A stretch of DNA of 64,000 bases from Rubellimicrobium roseum. GTDB taxonomy: Bacteria; Pseudomonadota; Alphaproteobacteria; Rhodobacterales; Rhodobacteraceae. The position numbers and the translations under genes are program-made. The stretch lies in contig NZ_VDFV01000009.1 of the NCBI RefSeq assembly GCF_006152145.1, positions 1-64,000 of the forward strand, given 5' to 3'. How positions within the stretch are numbered: position 1 is the stretch's first letter; the number at the start of each line of letters is the position of its first letter. The notes beneath the pieces were generated by a model, which saw only the letters and a list, made by a program, of their open reading frames with translations, was not told where the DNA came from and searched no databases. Below, piece after piece: positions 34,453-43,711 of this stretch.

Positions 34453-35397
34453 ATGAAGACCATCGTGCTGGCCGCCCTCGCGGCGGGCGCCCTGGCCGCC
34501 CATGCCCAGGCTGCCGACTACACGATCTTGGCTCCGGCCAACCCCGGAGGCGGCTGGGACCAGACCGCCCGCACCATGCAGGAGGTCCTTCAGGCCGAGG
34601 GCATCTCGGACAGCGTGCAGGTCCAGAACGTCCCCGGCGCGGGCGGCACCGTGGGGCTGGCGCAGTTCGCGTCCCAGGCGGCGGGCGACCCGAACCAGCT
34701 CATCGTCGGCGGCTACGTGATGGTGGGCGCGATCCTGACCAACCAGTCGCCGGTGTCGCTGGCCGACATCACGCCCATCGCGCGGCTGACCGGCGAATAC
34801 GAGGCCATCGTCGTCCCGGCCTCCTCCGAGATCCAGACGATCGAGCAGCTCGTCGAGCAGCTCAAGGCCGAACCGGGCTCGGTGAGCTGGGCCGGCGGCT
34901 CGGCGGGCGGCACGGACCACATCGCCGTGGGCCTTCTCGCCAAGGCGGCGGGCGTGGACCCGACGCTGATCAACTACGTCGCCTTCTCGGGCGGCGGCGA
35001 GGCGCTGGCGGCGATCCTGGGCAGCCAAGTAACGGCGGGCATCTCGTCCCTGGGCGAGTTCCGCGAGCAGGCCGAGGCCGGCACGCTGCGCATCCTCGCC
35101 GTGTCCTCGCCCGAGCGCATCGAGGGCGTGGACGCGCCCACGCTGCAGGAGGCCGGCTACGACATGGTGGTCGAGAACTGGCGCATGGTCGCCGCCGCCC
35201 CCGGGATCACCGAGGAGCAGAAGGCCGCCATCGAGGCCGACATCGAGGCCCTGGTGACCTCCGAGGGCTGGCAGCAGGCGCTGGCCGACCGCGGCTGGAC
35301 CGACACCTACCTCGCGGGCGAGGAGTTCGAGGCCCAGCTTCAGGAGGAGATCGCCACCACCGAGACCGTCCTGCGGGACATCGGCCTGGTGCAATGA
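34453..35397 (+). CDS. tctC: Tricarboxylate-type periplasmic binding protein TctC
   Basis: A 314-residue Bug/TctC-family binding protein. Signal peptide MKTIVLAALAAGALAAHAQA. Family motifs are ILAPANPGGGWDQTARTMQE, VQNVPGAGGTVGLAQFASQA, AEPGSVSWAGGSAGGTDHIA and AFSGGGEALAAILGSQVTAG. It delivers an organic acid to the TctBA membrane pair in a sodium-symport system. ATG 34453 follows GGGAGGAG. The stop overlaps the tctB start (ATGA). The carboxylate bound is not shown by sequence; citrate-type tricarboxylates are typical. Confidence 0.9.
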   Translation: MKTIVLAALAAGALAAHAQAADYTILAPANPGGGWDQTARTMQEVLQAEGISDSVQVQNVPGAGGTVGLAQFASQAAGDPNQLIVGGYVMVGAILTNQSPVSLADITPIARLTGEYEAIVVPASSEIQTIEQLVEQLKAEPGSVSWAGGSAGGTDHIAVGLLAKAAGVDPTLINYVAFSGGGEALAAILGSQVTAGISSLGEFREQAEAGTLRILAVSSPERIEGVDAPTLQEAGYDMVVENWRMVAAAPGITEEQKAAIEADIEALVTSEGWQQALADRGWTDTYLAGEEFEAQLQEEIATTETVLRDIGLVQ

Positions 35398-35915
35398 CCG
35401 GAACACCGGATCACGACGCGCGCCGCCCCCCTGGGGCGGCGCCATCTCCGCGCCGGGTGGACCGCGTGGGGCTGATCGTGGCGGTGGGGCTCGCCGCCCT
35501 TTCGGCCGTGCTGTTCTGGGACGCCGCGCGCATCCCCTCGACGGGCGGCTATGCAGGGATCGGTCCCGCCGACACGCCGCGCCTCATCGGGCTGGGGCTC
35601 GCGCTCTTGGCCGCCTGGGCCGCCTGGGATGCGTTCAAGGCTCCGGCCGAGCCCGCGCCGGCGCAGGACCTGCCGCCCATCCTGTGGATCGTCGGCGGGC
35701 TGGGGCTCCAGCTCCTCCTCTTCCGCTCGGCGGGCTTCTCGATCGCGGGGGGCATCCTCTTCGCCTGCACCGCCGCCGCCTTCGGCCGGCGCAAGCTCTG
35801 GATCACGCTGCCCATCGGCATCGTCTTCGCGCTGGCGGTCTTCGCCGTCTTCGCCATGCTCCTCGAACTGAGCCTGCCCGCAGGCCCGCTCGAGCGGCTC
35901 GTCTTCGGGGTCTGA
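35394..35915 (+). CDS. tctB: Tripartite tricarboxylate transporter small subunit TctB
   Basis: A 173-residue membrane protein with four helices ([76 protein letters not shown]). The [19 protein letters not shown] stretch is typical of TctB. It starts in the tctC stop (ATGA) and ends one base before tctA, so the three are coupled. It forms the small integral part of the carboxylate symporter. The N-terminal 20 residues are a charged extension rich in Pro and Arg. Confidence 0.88.
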   Translation: MTGTPDHDARRPPGAAPSPRRVDRVGLIVAVGLAALSAVLFWDAARIPSTGGYAGIGPADTPRLIGLGLALLAAWAAWDAFKAPAEPAPAQDLPPILWIVGGLGLQLLLFRSAGFSIAGGILFACTAAAFGRRKLWITLPIGIVFALAVFAVFAMLLELSLPAGPLERLVFGV

Positions 35916-35916
35916 C

Positions 35917-37434
35917 ATGGGCGCGTTCGAACAGCTTCTGAACGGGTTCGCCGTCGCCGCGGACCCCATGATCCTTTTCTATTCGCTCATCGGCGTGACG
36001 CTCGGCACGGCCGTAGGCGTGCTGCCGGGCATCGGACCGGCGCTGACCGTCGCGCTGCTGCTGCCGGTGACCTACGGGCTCGATCCGGCGGGCTCGCTCA
36101 TCATGTTCGCGGGCATCTACTACGGCGGCATGTACGGGGGCTCGACGACGTCGATCCTGCTGAACACGCCGGGCGAGAGCGCCTCCATCGTCACCGCGCT
36201 CGAAGGCAACAAGATGGCCCGGGCCGGCCGGGGGGGACCCGCGCTGGCCACCGCCGCCATCGGCTCCTTCGTGGCGGGGCTCATCGCCACGCTGCTCCTC
36301 GCGTTCCTCGCGCCCTCGGTGGTCAAGCTCGCGCTCGTCTTCGGGCCGCGCGAATACTTTGCGCTGATGGTGCTGGCCTTCGTCACCGTCTCGGCCGCCT
36401 TCGGCGACTCGGCCCGCAAGGGGCTCACCTCGCTCTTCCTCGGCCTCGCGTTGGCGCTCGTCGGGATCGACGGGCTCACCGGGCAGGCGCGGCTGTCGTT
36501 CGGCGTGCCGCAGCTTCTCGACGGGATCGAGGTCACGACGCTGGCGGTCGCCATGTTCGCCATCGGCGAGGCGCTGTTCGTGGCCGGGCAGCGGCACCGC
36601 GACGACAGCGGCGTGCTGGCGATCAAGGGCTCGATCTGGATGACCGGCGCCGACTGGGCGCGGTCGTGGAAGGCCTGGCTGCGGGGCACCTTCATCGGCT
36701 TCCCGATCGGCGCCATGCCCGCCGGGGGCGCCGACATCGCGTCCTTCCTGAGCTACGCCGCCGAGCGGCGGGCGACGAAGCACCCCGAGGAGTTCGGCCA
36801 CGGCGCGATCGAGGGCGTCGCCGGCCCCGAGGCCGCCAACAACGCCGCCGCCGCCGGGACGCTGGTGCCGCTGCTGACGCTGGGCCTGCCCACGACGGCG
36901 ACGGCGGCGATCATGCTGGCGGGGTTCCAGCAGTTCGGGCTCCAGCCCGGGCCGCTCCTGTTCGTCACCAACGCCTCGCTGGTCTGGGGGCTGATCGCGG
37001 CGCTGCTGATCGCCAACGTCATGCTGGTGGTGCTGAACCTGCCGCTGATCGGGCTTTGGGTGCGCCTCCTGACGATCCCGACGCCCTGGCTCTATGCGGG
37101 CATCCTCGTCTTCGCGACCATGGGCACGATGGGGGCCAATCCCTCGGCGGTGGAGCTGGGGCAGCTTCTCGTCTTCGGGGTGATGGGCTACCTGCTGCGG
37201 CTCTGGTCCTATCCCATCGCGCCGGTGGTCGTGGGCATGATCCTGGGACCCATGGCCGAGCAGCAGCTTCGCCGGGCGCTGGCCATCGCGCAGGGCGATC
37301 CGCTCACGCTGGTGCAGTCGCCGGTGGCGGCGGTGCTCCTGGGGCTCGCGCTCCTGGCGCTGGTGGTGCCGATGATCCTGCGGGCGCGCGGCCAGGGCGA
37401 GGTGCTGGCGCATCTGGCGGGCAACGAGGACTGA
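35917..37434 (+). CDS. tctA: Tripartite tricarboxylate transporter large subunit TctA
   Basis: A 505-residue, roughly 12-helix permease of the TctA family. Signature stretches are [40 protein letters not shown] and [20 protein letters not shown] in the first half, and [20 protein letters not shown] with [20 protein letters not shown] in the second. This is the main channel for the carboxylate/sodium symport. Last gene of tctCBA; two strong hairpins follow. Confidence 0.93.
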   Translation: MGAFEQLLNGFAVAADPMILFYSLIGVTLGTAVGVLPGIGPALTVALLLPVTYGLDPAGSLIMFAGIYYGGMYGGSTTSILLNTPGESASIVTALEGNKMARAGRGGPALATAAIGSFVAGLIATLLLAFLAPSVVKLALVFGPREYFALMVLAFVTVSAAFGDSARKGLTSLFLGLALALVGIDGLTGQARLSFGVPQLLDGIEVTTLAVAMFAIGEALFVAGQRHRDDSGVLAIKGSIWMTGADWARSWKAWLRGTFIGFPIGAMPAGGADIASFLSYAAERRATKHPEEFGHGAIEGVAGPEAANNAAAAGTLVPLLTLGLPTTATAAIMLAGFQQFGLQPGPLLFVTNASLVWGLIAALLIANVMLVVLNLPLIGLWVRLLTIPTPWLYAGILVFATMGTMGANPSAVELGQLLVFGVMGYLLRLWSYPIAPVVVGMILGPMAEQQLRRALAIAQGDPLTLVQSPVAAVLLGLALLALVVPMILRARGQGEVLAHLAGNED

Positions 37435-37436
37435 AC

Positions 37437-37494
37437 GGGGCGGCGGCCCTCCCCTCGGGCCACCGCCCCTCCCCCGGCGCGACGTCCGGGGGAG
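37437..37494. terminator. Twin hairpins, bidirectional terminator
   Basis: Two stem-loops lie back to back between the convergent tctA and SDR genes: GGGGCGGCGGCCC paired with GGGCCACCGCCCC (37437-37469, one mismatch, 7-base loop) and CTCCCCCGG paired with CCGGGGGAG (37469-37494, perfect 9 bp). Position and symmetry suit a shared terminator for both strands. Confidence 0.7.
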
Positions 37495-37505
37495 CGGGCG
37501 GCCTC

Positions 37506-38252
37506 TCACCTCACGGTGTAGCCGCCGTCCACGAGCAGGTCCGCGCCGTTGATCATGTCCGCGCCGGAGGAGGCCAGGAACACGGCCGCCGCGGCGATCT
37601 CCTCGGGCTCGGCGAAGCGGCCCGTGGGGATCAGCGCCTTCATGGCGTCGCCCTTCGGCCCATCCCAGGCCTTGCGGCCCAGCTCCGTCAGCACCACCGT
37701 GGGCGAGATGGAGTTCACGCAGATCCCGTGGCGGCCCCATTCCAGCGCCAGCGTCCTGGTCATGCCGATCACGGCGAACTTGGAGGCGCAGTAGGCCACG
37801 TGCCCCTCGATGGCGACGGACCCGGCCTGCGAGGCGAGGTTGACGATCTTGCCGCCGCCCTGCGCGATCATCATGCGCCCCACGGCCTGCGCCATCAGGA
37901 AGCTGCCCGTCAGGTTCACGTCCAGCGTGCGCTGCCAGGACCGCAGGCTGATCTCCTCGGCGGGGGCGAGGTCCACGATCCCGGCCGAGTTCACCAGGAT
38001 GTCGATGCGGCCCATCGCCTGCGCCACCTGCGCCACCGCCGCCTCGACGCTGCCTGCGTCGGTCACGTCGCAGGCGAAGGACTTTGCGCCCGACAGCCCT
38101 GCGGCGCGGGCCTGCGCCGCCTCCATGTTCATGTCCACCACGGCCACGCGCGCACCCTTCGCGGCATAGGCCTCGGCGATGGCCGCGCCGATCCCCGAGG
38201 CCGCGCCGGTGACGAGGGCCACCCTGCCCTCAAGTCCGAAGTTCAGGTCCAA
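37506..38252 (-). CDS. Short-chain dehydrogenase (polyol/sugar type)
   Basis: A 248-residue classical SDR. The cofactor motif is VALVTGAASGIGAAIAEAYA (TGAASGIG, residues 15-22), acidic VVDMN after the second strand favours NAD+, LVNSAGI is the NSAG equivalent, IVNLASQAG holds the catalytic Ser, and AYCASKFAV the Tyr-x3-Lys. It resembles galactitol/threitol-type dehydrogenases. It is the last gene after a sugar-type ABC transporter (binding protein, permease, ATPase) on the same strand, so it probably oxidises the polyol or sugar imported. The specific substrate cannot be read from sequence. Confidence 0.85.
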   Translation of the reverse strand: MDLNFGLEGRVALVTGAASGIGAAIAEAYAAKGARVAVVDMNMEAAQARAAGLSGAKSFACDVTDAGSVEAAVAQVAQAMGRIDILVNSAGIVDLAPAEEISLRSWQRTLDVNLTGSFLMAQAVGRMMIAQGGGKIVNLASQAGSVAIEGHVAYCASKFAVIGMTRTLALEWGRHGICVNSISPTVVLTELGRKAWDGPKGDAMKALIPTGRFAEPEEIAAAAVFLASSGADMINGADLLVDGGYTVR

Positions 38253-38304
38253 GATCGTTCCCTCGCATGACAGGGGCCGGGCCCGATGGCCCGACCCCGA
38301 TGGC

Positions 38305-39306
38305 TCACTGCCGCGTGGCGAGCAGCGCGTCCACGTTCTCGGCCGTCACCGGCGTCCATGGCACGTTGTATTCCTTGTCCGCGCCGTCATTCCACGGCAT
38401 GTCGGGATACTGCGCCCAGATCTCGGACTGGGGCTCCCAGCCCTCGGGCATCCCCGAGGCGTGGAAGATGGCGAGGTCGAGCGCGCCCTGCGCCTGGGCG
38501 TTGGCGTCCTGCAGGATCGACTGCATCTCACCCGCCTTCACGGCGTTGAGCGCGTCGGTGATCCCGTCGATCCCCGCGATGGCGAAGTCCGACACGTTCA
38601 GGCCCGCGCCCTTGATCGCCTCGATGGCGCCCAGGGCCATCTCGTCGTTCTGGCCGATCACGCCGTCGATGGTGTCGCCGTGGGTGGTGAGCCAGTTCTC
38701 CATCAGGGTCTGCGCCTCGGCGCGGCTCCAGTTAGCGGTCTGCTGCTCCAGCACCGTCACGTTCGGGCAGGCGGCCAAGGCCTCCTGGTTGCCTTCGAGC
38801 CGCTGGATCTGCGCCGACTGGCCGATGGGACCTTCGAGGATGACGACGTTGCCGCCCTCCTCGCAGCCGATCTGGCCCAGGACATACTCGGCCTCCATCC
38901 GGCCCGACTCGACGTCGTTCGAGCCCACATAGGCGGTGAGGAGGTCCGAGTTCACCCGCGTGTTGGACCCGATCACCGGGATGCCCGCGTCGGCGGCGGC
39001 CTGCACGGCGGCGGCCCCGGCCTCGATGTCGATCGGCACGAAGATGATGGCGTCGTAGCCCTCGGTGATCATGGTTTCGAACTGGTCCTGCTGGACGAGC
39101 GCGTCGTAGCGCCCGTCGAAGACCGTGACCTCGACGGAGCCGTCCTGCACCGAGGGGTGCTGCTCCAGGGCGGCAGACCAGATCTGCATGAACTCGGCGT
39201 TGAGGCCGTAGACGGCCGCGCCGATCCGCAGGGGCTCGGCGTCCTGCGCCGCCGCCATCCCGGCCGCCATCGCCAGGGCCGAGCTGAGGCTGAGAAGTCT
39301 CGTCAT
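38305..39306 (-). CDS. Ribose-type sugar ABC transporter binding protein
   Basis: A 333-residue periplasmic binding protein of the RbsB-like group. The signal peptide is MTRLLSLSSALAMAAGMAAA. The ligand domain reads PLRIGAAVYGLNAEFMQIWS, ITEGYDAIIFVPIDIEAGAA, GNVVILEGPIGQSAQIQRLE and GVIGQNDEMALGAIEAIKGA. It delivers a sugar or polyol to the permease encoded just upstream. Between it and the SDR gene are 52 bases. Relatives bind ribose, xylitol, erythritol or similar; the ligand is not fixed by sequence. Confidence 0.88.
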   Translation of the reverse strand: MTRLLSLSSALAMAAGMAAAQDAEPLRIGAAVYGLNAEFMQIWSAALEQHPSVQDGSVEVTVFDGRYDALVQQDQFETMITEGYDAIIFVPIDIEAGAAAVQAAADAGIPVIGSNTRVNSDLLTAYVGSNDVESGRMEAEYVLGQIGCEEGGNVVILEGPIGQSAQIQRLEGNQEALAACPNVTVLEQQTANWSRAEAQTLMENWLTTHGDTIDGVIGQNDEMALGAIEAIKGAGLNVSDFAIAGIDGITDALNAVKAGEMQSILQDANAQAQGALDLAIFHASGMPEGWEPQSEIWAQYPDMPWNDGADKEYNVPWTPVTAENVDALLATRQ

Positions 39307-39359
39307 CGTGCGTCGTCCTCCCTTGTTGTCGTCGGTCGTTCGCGCCGCCCTAGAGGCGG

Positions 39360-40361
39360 TCAGTCCCGTCTGCTGCGGGATTGGTCCAGCATCACGGCGG
39401 CCACGATCAGGACGCCCTTGATGACCTGCTGGTAGTAGGATTCGACCCCCATCAGATCGAGCCCGTTGTTCATCACCCCGATCAGGAGCGCCCCGATCAG
39501 CGTCCCCGTCACCCGCCCCACGCCCCCGGCGAGCGAGGTTCCCCCGATCACCACCGCCGCGATGGCGTCCAGTTCGTAGGCGATGCCGGCCTGCGTCAGG
39601 GCCGAGCCCGTCCGGGCCGCCAGCATCATCCCCGCGAGCCCCGCCAGCGCCCCCGAGATCACGAAGACCGACAGGCGCACGAAGGGGACCGAGATGCCCG
39701 ACACCGTCGCCGCGTGCGGGTTGCCTCCCACCGCATAGACCTGCCGGCCGAAGCGGCTCTGGTTCAGTACCCACCACGCGACCAGGAACACCCCCGCGAA
39801 GATCACCACCGGCATCGGAACGCCCAGCACGCTGCCCGTGCCCATGGCGCGGAAGCCCTCGGTCAGCGCCGGAACGGGCCGCCCTTCGGCATAGAGGAGC
39901 GCGAGCCCCCGCGCCGCCGACAGCATGGCCAGCGTCACCACGAAGGAGGGCACGTTGAAGCGCGCCACGATCGCGCCGTTCACCGCCCCGCAGGCCGCGC
40001 CCACGGCCAACCCCACGAGGATCGCCAGCGCCGCCGGGTAGGGTCCCCCCGCCACCATCGCCGTCGAGGAGGTGGTGGCGAGCGAGGCCGCGACGATGCC
40101 CGCCAGCGCCACCACCGATCCTACCGACAGGTCGATGCCGCGCGCCAGGATCACGAAGGTCATGCCGATGGCGAGGATGCCGTTGATCGCCGTCTGCCGC
40201 AGGACGTTCAGGATGTTGCGCGTGCTCAGGAAGTTGTCGTTCACCAGCGCCAGCACCACGCAGAGCACCGCGAAGGCGATCAGGATGCCGTAACGCCGCG
40301 CGAGGTCGCGCGGGTCCGCGCGCCTCAGCGCCGGTCCCCCTGCCGCCACCCGTTCCTGCAT
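39360..40361 (-). CDS. Ribose-type ABC transporter permease
   Basis: A 333-residue RbsC-like inner membrane permease with about 8-10 helices. Markers are NILNVLRQTAINGILAIGMT, FVILARGIDLSVGSVVALAG, RFGRQVYAVGGNPHAATVSG (the ABC-contact loop) and VVIGGTSLAGGVGRVTGTLI. It lies 12 bases after the ATPase gene and 53 before the binding-protein gene. The N-terminal 30 residues are a charged cytosolic lead. It imports the same sugar/polyol. Confidence 0.92.
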   Translation of the reverse strand: MQERVAAGGPALRRADPRDLARRYGILIAFAVLCVVLALVNDNFLSTRNILNVLRQTAINGILAIGMTFVILARGIDLSVGSVVALAGIVAASLATTSSTAMVAGGPYPAALAILVGLAVGAACGAVNGAIVARFNVPSFVVTLAMLSAARGLALLYAEGRPVPALTEGFRAMGTGSVLGVPMPVVIFAGVFLVAWWVLNQSRFGRQVYAVGGNPHAATVSGISVPFVRLSVFVISGALAGLAGMMLAARTGSALTQAGIAYELDAIAAVVIGGTSLAGGVGRVTGTLIGALLIGVMNNGLDLMGVESYYQQVIKGVLIVAAVMLDQSRSRRD

Positions 40362-40373
40362 CCCCGTCCCTCC

Positions 40374-41858
40374 CTACGCCGCCAGATGCACGAGCGCCTC
40401 GGCCGTGGCCTCGGCCCGCCCGACCTCGCCCGCCACCCGGCCATCACGGATCACCACCACCCGGTCGGCCATGCCCAGGACCTCCTCGATCTCCGACGAC
40501 ACCATCACCACCGTGCCGCCGCCCGCCGCGAAATCCGACATGATGCGGTAGATCTCGCGCTTGGCACCCACGTCCACGCCGCGCGTGGGCTCGTCGAGCA
40601 GCAGGATGCGCGGCTCGGTCAGGAACCACTTGCCCAGCACCACCTTCTGCTGGTTGCCGCCAGAGAGGCCCGACACGTCGAGCTGGTCCGAGGCCGTGCG
40701 GATGCCGAACATCTCGATCATGCGTCGCGCAGCCTCCTTCTCGCGCCGCACGCTCATCGCGGGGCCGAGCGACAGCCCCTCCAGCCCCGCCATGGCGATG
40801 TTGGCGCGCACGCTCTGGCTCAGCACGAGGCCCGAGCCCTTGCGGTCCTCGGTCACGAGCGCGAGGCCCCGCGCGATGGCCTCGCGCGGGGAGCGGATGC
40901 GGACGGGCGCCCCGTGCAGCCGCACCGTGCCCCCGGTCACGTCGTCCGCCAGCCCGAAGACCGCCTCCAGGATCTCGGTCCGGCCCGCGCCCATCAGGCC
41001 GTAGAGCGCCAGGATCTCGCCGCGATGCGCCGCGAAGGACACGTCGCGCAGGAGCCGCGCCCGGCTCAGCCCCTCGACGGCCAGCGTCACCTCCCCGCCG
41101 GGCCGGTTGGCCTTGACGAACTCCTCGGCCAGCGGGCGGCCCACGATCATCTGGATCAGCCCCTCGCGCGTGAGGTCGGCCATTGCGCCCGAGCCCACAT
41201 GGGCCCCGTCGCGGAAGACCGTGTAGCTGTCCGCGATGCGGAAGATCTCGGACAGGCGGTGGGAGACGTAGATGATCCCCTTCCCTTCCGCCCTGAGCCG
41301 CGCCACGGCGGCGAAGAGCTGGTCGGCCTCGTGCTCGCCCAGGGCGGAGGTCGGCTCGTCCATGATGATGACGCGGGCCTCGTGGCTCAGCGCCTTGGCG
41401 ATCTCCACGAGCTGCACCTGCGCCACCGTCAGGTCCATCATCATGCGGTCGGGCGGGATGGCGAAGCCCAGCCGGTCGAGAAGCTCCTGCGCCGCGCGGT
41501 TCATGTGGGCGAAGTCCACCCGGCCGAAGGCGCGTAGCGGCTCGCGCCCCAGGAAGATGTTCTCGGCCACCGTCATGGCCGGGATCGGGCTCAGCTCCTG
41601 CTCGATGATCGAGATGCCGGCGGCCAGCGCCTCGCGCGGCGAGGCGAACCGCACCTCGCGGCCCTCCAGCCGGATCGTGCCGGCGTCGCGCTCCTGGATG
41701 CCCATGACGATGGACAGGAAGGTGGACTTTCCCGCGCCGTTGCCGCCGCAGAGCGCATGGACCGAGCCCGGCATCAGCCGGAGCCGCCCGTCGCGCAGCG
41801 CCGCGACGCCGCCGAACGACTTCTTCAGGCCCTCCGCCTCGAACAGCGCGGCTGTCAC
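40374..41858 (-). CDS. Ribose-type ABC transporter double ATPase
   Basis: A 494-residue RbsA-like protein with two fused nucleotide-binding domains. The first has Walker A GGNGAGKSTFLSIVMGIQ, signature region DLTVAQVQLVEIAKALS and Walker B VIIMDEPTSAL. The second has the usual degenerate P-loop YGLMGAGRTEILEAVFGL, signature VSGLSGGNQQKVVLGKW and ILLLDEPTRGVDVGAKREIY. It energises uptake by the permease encoded next. It is the first gene of the four-gene operon on the minus strand. Confidence 0.93.
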   Translation of the reverse strand: MTAALFEAEGLKKSFGGVAALRDGRLRLMPGSVHALCGGNGAGKSTFLSIVMGIQERDAGTIRLEGREVRFASPREALAAGISIIEQELSPIPAMTVAENIFLGREPLRAFGRVDFAHMNRAAQELLDRLGFAIPPDRMMMDLTVAQVQLVEIAKALSHEARVIIMDEPTSALGEHEADQLFAAVARLRAEGKGIIYVSHRLSEIFRIADSYTVFRDGAHVGSGAMADLTREGLIQMIVGRPLAEEFVKANRPGGEVTLAVEGLSRARLLRDVSFAAHRGEILALYGLMGAGRTEILEAVFGLADDVTGGTVRLHGAPVRIRSPREAIARGLALVTEDRKGSGLVLSQSVRANIAMAGLEGLSLGPAMSVRREKEAARRMIEMFGIRTASDQLDVSGLSGGNQQKVVLGKWFLTEPRILLLDEPTRGVDVGAKREIYRIMSDFAAGGGTVVMVSSEIEEVLGMADRVVVIRDGRVAGEVGRAEATAEALVHLAA

Positions 41859-42318
41859 CCCGGTCCTCCCCTGCGGTCCGGGTCCGGCCCGTCTTGGGCG
41901 GGCGTTCCCGGATCACGTGTTCGTCATATGGATTGTTCGTTCGATCCTTCAAGAAGCCCGCTCCGAAGCCGGACACGCGCGGCCAGTGGCCGGTGCGCCT
42001 GCGGCCGTGCAGCGAGCGCCGAAAATTGTGGCAGGACGTCGGCCCGTGCCCGTTTCCTGATCGACCCGGCCGCAAGCGGGCGCGACGACGTCGGCCGCGG
42101 GTTGCCGTGATGTCGCGCGGCGCTTCTGCTGCGCGAGGGACCCCGGAAGCGACGGGGCCCGACAGGATGCCGCGCGGGACCGGTCCGGCCAGACTTGGGT
42201 TCCCGCGCGACAGCAGCGGAACGGCTGCGGCCCAAGGATAGCCCGGGGCCCGGAGGTCGCCAAGCCTCCGGGAGTGGCGATCCCTTGGCCCGGCCACGGA
42301 CAGGGAACCGGGACACCA
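41859..42318. other. Divergent regulatory region before urtA
   Basis: About 460 bases between the divergent sugar-transporter and urtABCDE operons. No gene is recognised. It must hold both promoters. A perfect hairpin CCCGGAGG-TCGCCAAG-CCTCCGGG (42249-42272) lies in the presumed urtA leader, 46 bases before its ATG; it could be an mRNA stability or attenuator element. Nitrogen-control (NtrC/sigma54) boxes could not be identified with confidence. Confidence 0.45.
42249..42272 (+). promoter_or_regulatory. Leader hairpin upstream of urtA
   Basis: Perfect 8-bp stem CCCGGAGG/CCTCCGGG with an 8-base loop. No U tract follows. The stem base lies 46 nucleotides before the urtA ATG. Function by position only. 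Confidence 0.4.
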
Positions 42319-43602
42319 ATGACCAAGACCACCTTCTCCATCGCGGCGCTTCTGGCCGCCCTGGGCGCCACCGGCGCCGTCGCGCAGGACGCCTGCCCCA
42401 TCAAGGTGGGCGTGCTCCATTCGCTGTCGGGCAGCATGGCGATCTCGGAAACGACGCTCAAGGACGTGATGCTGATGCTCGTCGAGCAGCAGAACGCCAA
42501 GGGCGGGCTCCTGGGCTGCCAGATCGAGCCCGTAGTCGTGGACCCCGCCTCGGACTGGCCGCTCTTCGCCGAGAAGGCGCGCGAGCTGCTGACCGTCCAC
42601 GAGGTCGACGTGATCTTCGGCAACTGGACCTCGGTCAGCCGCAAGTCGGTCCTGCCGGTGATCGAGGAGCTGAACGGACTGCTGTTCTACCCCGTCCAGT
42701 ACGAGGGCGAGGAGTCGTCCAAGAACGTCTTCTACACCGGCGCCGCGCCCAACCAGCAGGCCATCCCGGCGGTGGACTACTTCCTGGAGGAGCTGGGCAT
42801 CACCAAGTTCGCGCTGCTGGGCACCGACTACGTCTACCCGCGCACCACGAACAACATCCTGGAGGCCTATCTCCAATCCAAGGGCATCGCGTCCGAGGAC
42901 ATCTTCGTCAACTACACCCCCTTCAGCCATTCCGACTGGGCGACGATCGTGGCCGACGTGGCCGAGCTGGCCGCCGACGGCGAGCCGGTGGGCGTGATCT
43001 CGACCATCAACGGCGACGCCAACATCGGCTTCTACAAGGAGCTGGCGGCGCAGGGCATCTCGGCCGACGACATGCCGGTGGTGGCCTTCTCGGTGGGCGA
43101 GGAGGAGCTGTCGGGCCTCGACACCGCGAACCTCGTGGGGCACCTCGCGGCCTGGAACTACTTCATGTCCGCCGACACGCCCGAGAACGCGGCCTTCATC
43201 CAGGCCTGGCACGACTATATCGGCGACACCGCCCGCGTGACCAACGACCCCATGGAGGCCCACTACATCGGCTTCAACATGTGGGTGAACGCGGTGACCG
43301 AGGCCGGCACCACCGACGTCGATGCCGTGCGGACCGCCATGTACGGGCAGGAGTTCCCCAACCTCACCGGCGGGACCGCCGTGATGCTGCCCAACCACCA
43401 CCTGATGAAGCCCGTGCTGATCGGCGAGATCCGCGAGGACGGGCAGTTCGACATCATCTCGCAGACCGAGGAGGTCGCGGGCGACGCCTGGACCGACTTC
43501 CTGCCCGAATCCGCCGTGCTCGATGCGGACTGGGAGAAGCTCGGCTGCGGCATGTACAACACCGAGACGCAGACCTGCGTCCAGCTCACCTCCAACTACT
43601 GA
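42319..43602 (+). CDS. urtA: Urea ABC transporter substrate-binding protein
   Basis: A 427-residue periplasmic urea-binding protein. Signal peptide MTKTTFSIAALLAALGATGA. The family hallmark reads CPIKVGVLHSLSGSMAISET, followed by VDVIFGNWTSVSRKSVLPVI, ELNGLLFYPVQYEGEESSKN and FYTGAAPNQQAIPAVDYFLE. UrtA delivers urea (or short-chain amides) to UrtBCDE. ATG 42319 is chosen from the signal peptide. No urease gene is in the window; a urease locus may lie elsewhere. It is the first gene of the operon. Confidence 0.95.
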   Translation: MTKTTFSIAALLAALGATGAVAQDACPIKVGVLHSLSGSMAISETTLKDVMLMLVEQQNAKGGLLGCQIEPVVVDPASDWPLFAEKARELLTVHEVDVIFGNWTSVSRKSVLPVIEELNGLLFYPVQYEGEESSKNVFYTGAAPNQQAIPAVDYFLEELGITKFALLGTDYVYPRTTNNILEAYLQSKGIASEDIFVNYTPFSHSDWATIVADVAELAADGEPVGVISTINGDANIGFYKELAAQGISADDMPVVAFSVGEEELSGLDTANLVGHLAAWNYFMSADTPENAAFIQAWHDYIGDTARVTNDPMEAHYIGFNMWVNAVTEAGTTDVDAVRTAMYGQEFPNLTGGTAVMLPNHHLMKPVLIGEIREDGQFDIISQTEEVAGDAWTDFLPESAVLDADWEKLGCGMYNTETQTCVQLTSNY

Positions 43603-43711
43603 CGGAAAGGCTGGGGGACCCGCCCAGCCCGGCGCCTGCCGCCGGGCGTTCGCCCCTGAAGCCCGTCCCCCCGGACGGTCTTCGGGGCGGGGCTCACCCC
43701 CAGACCCTAGC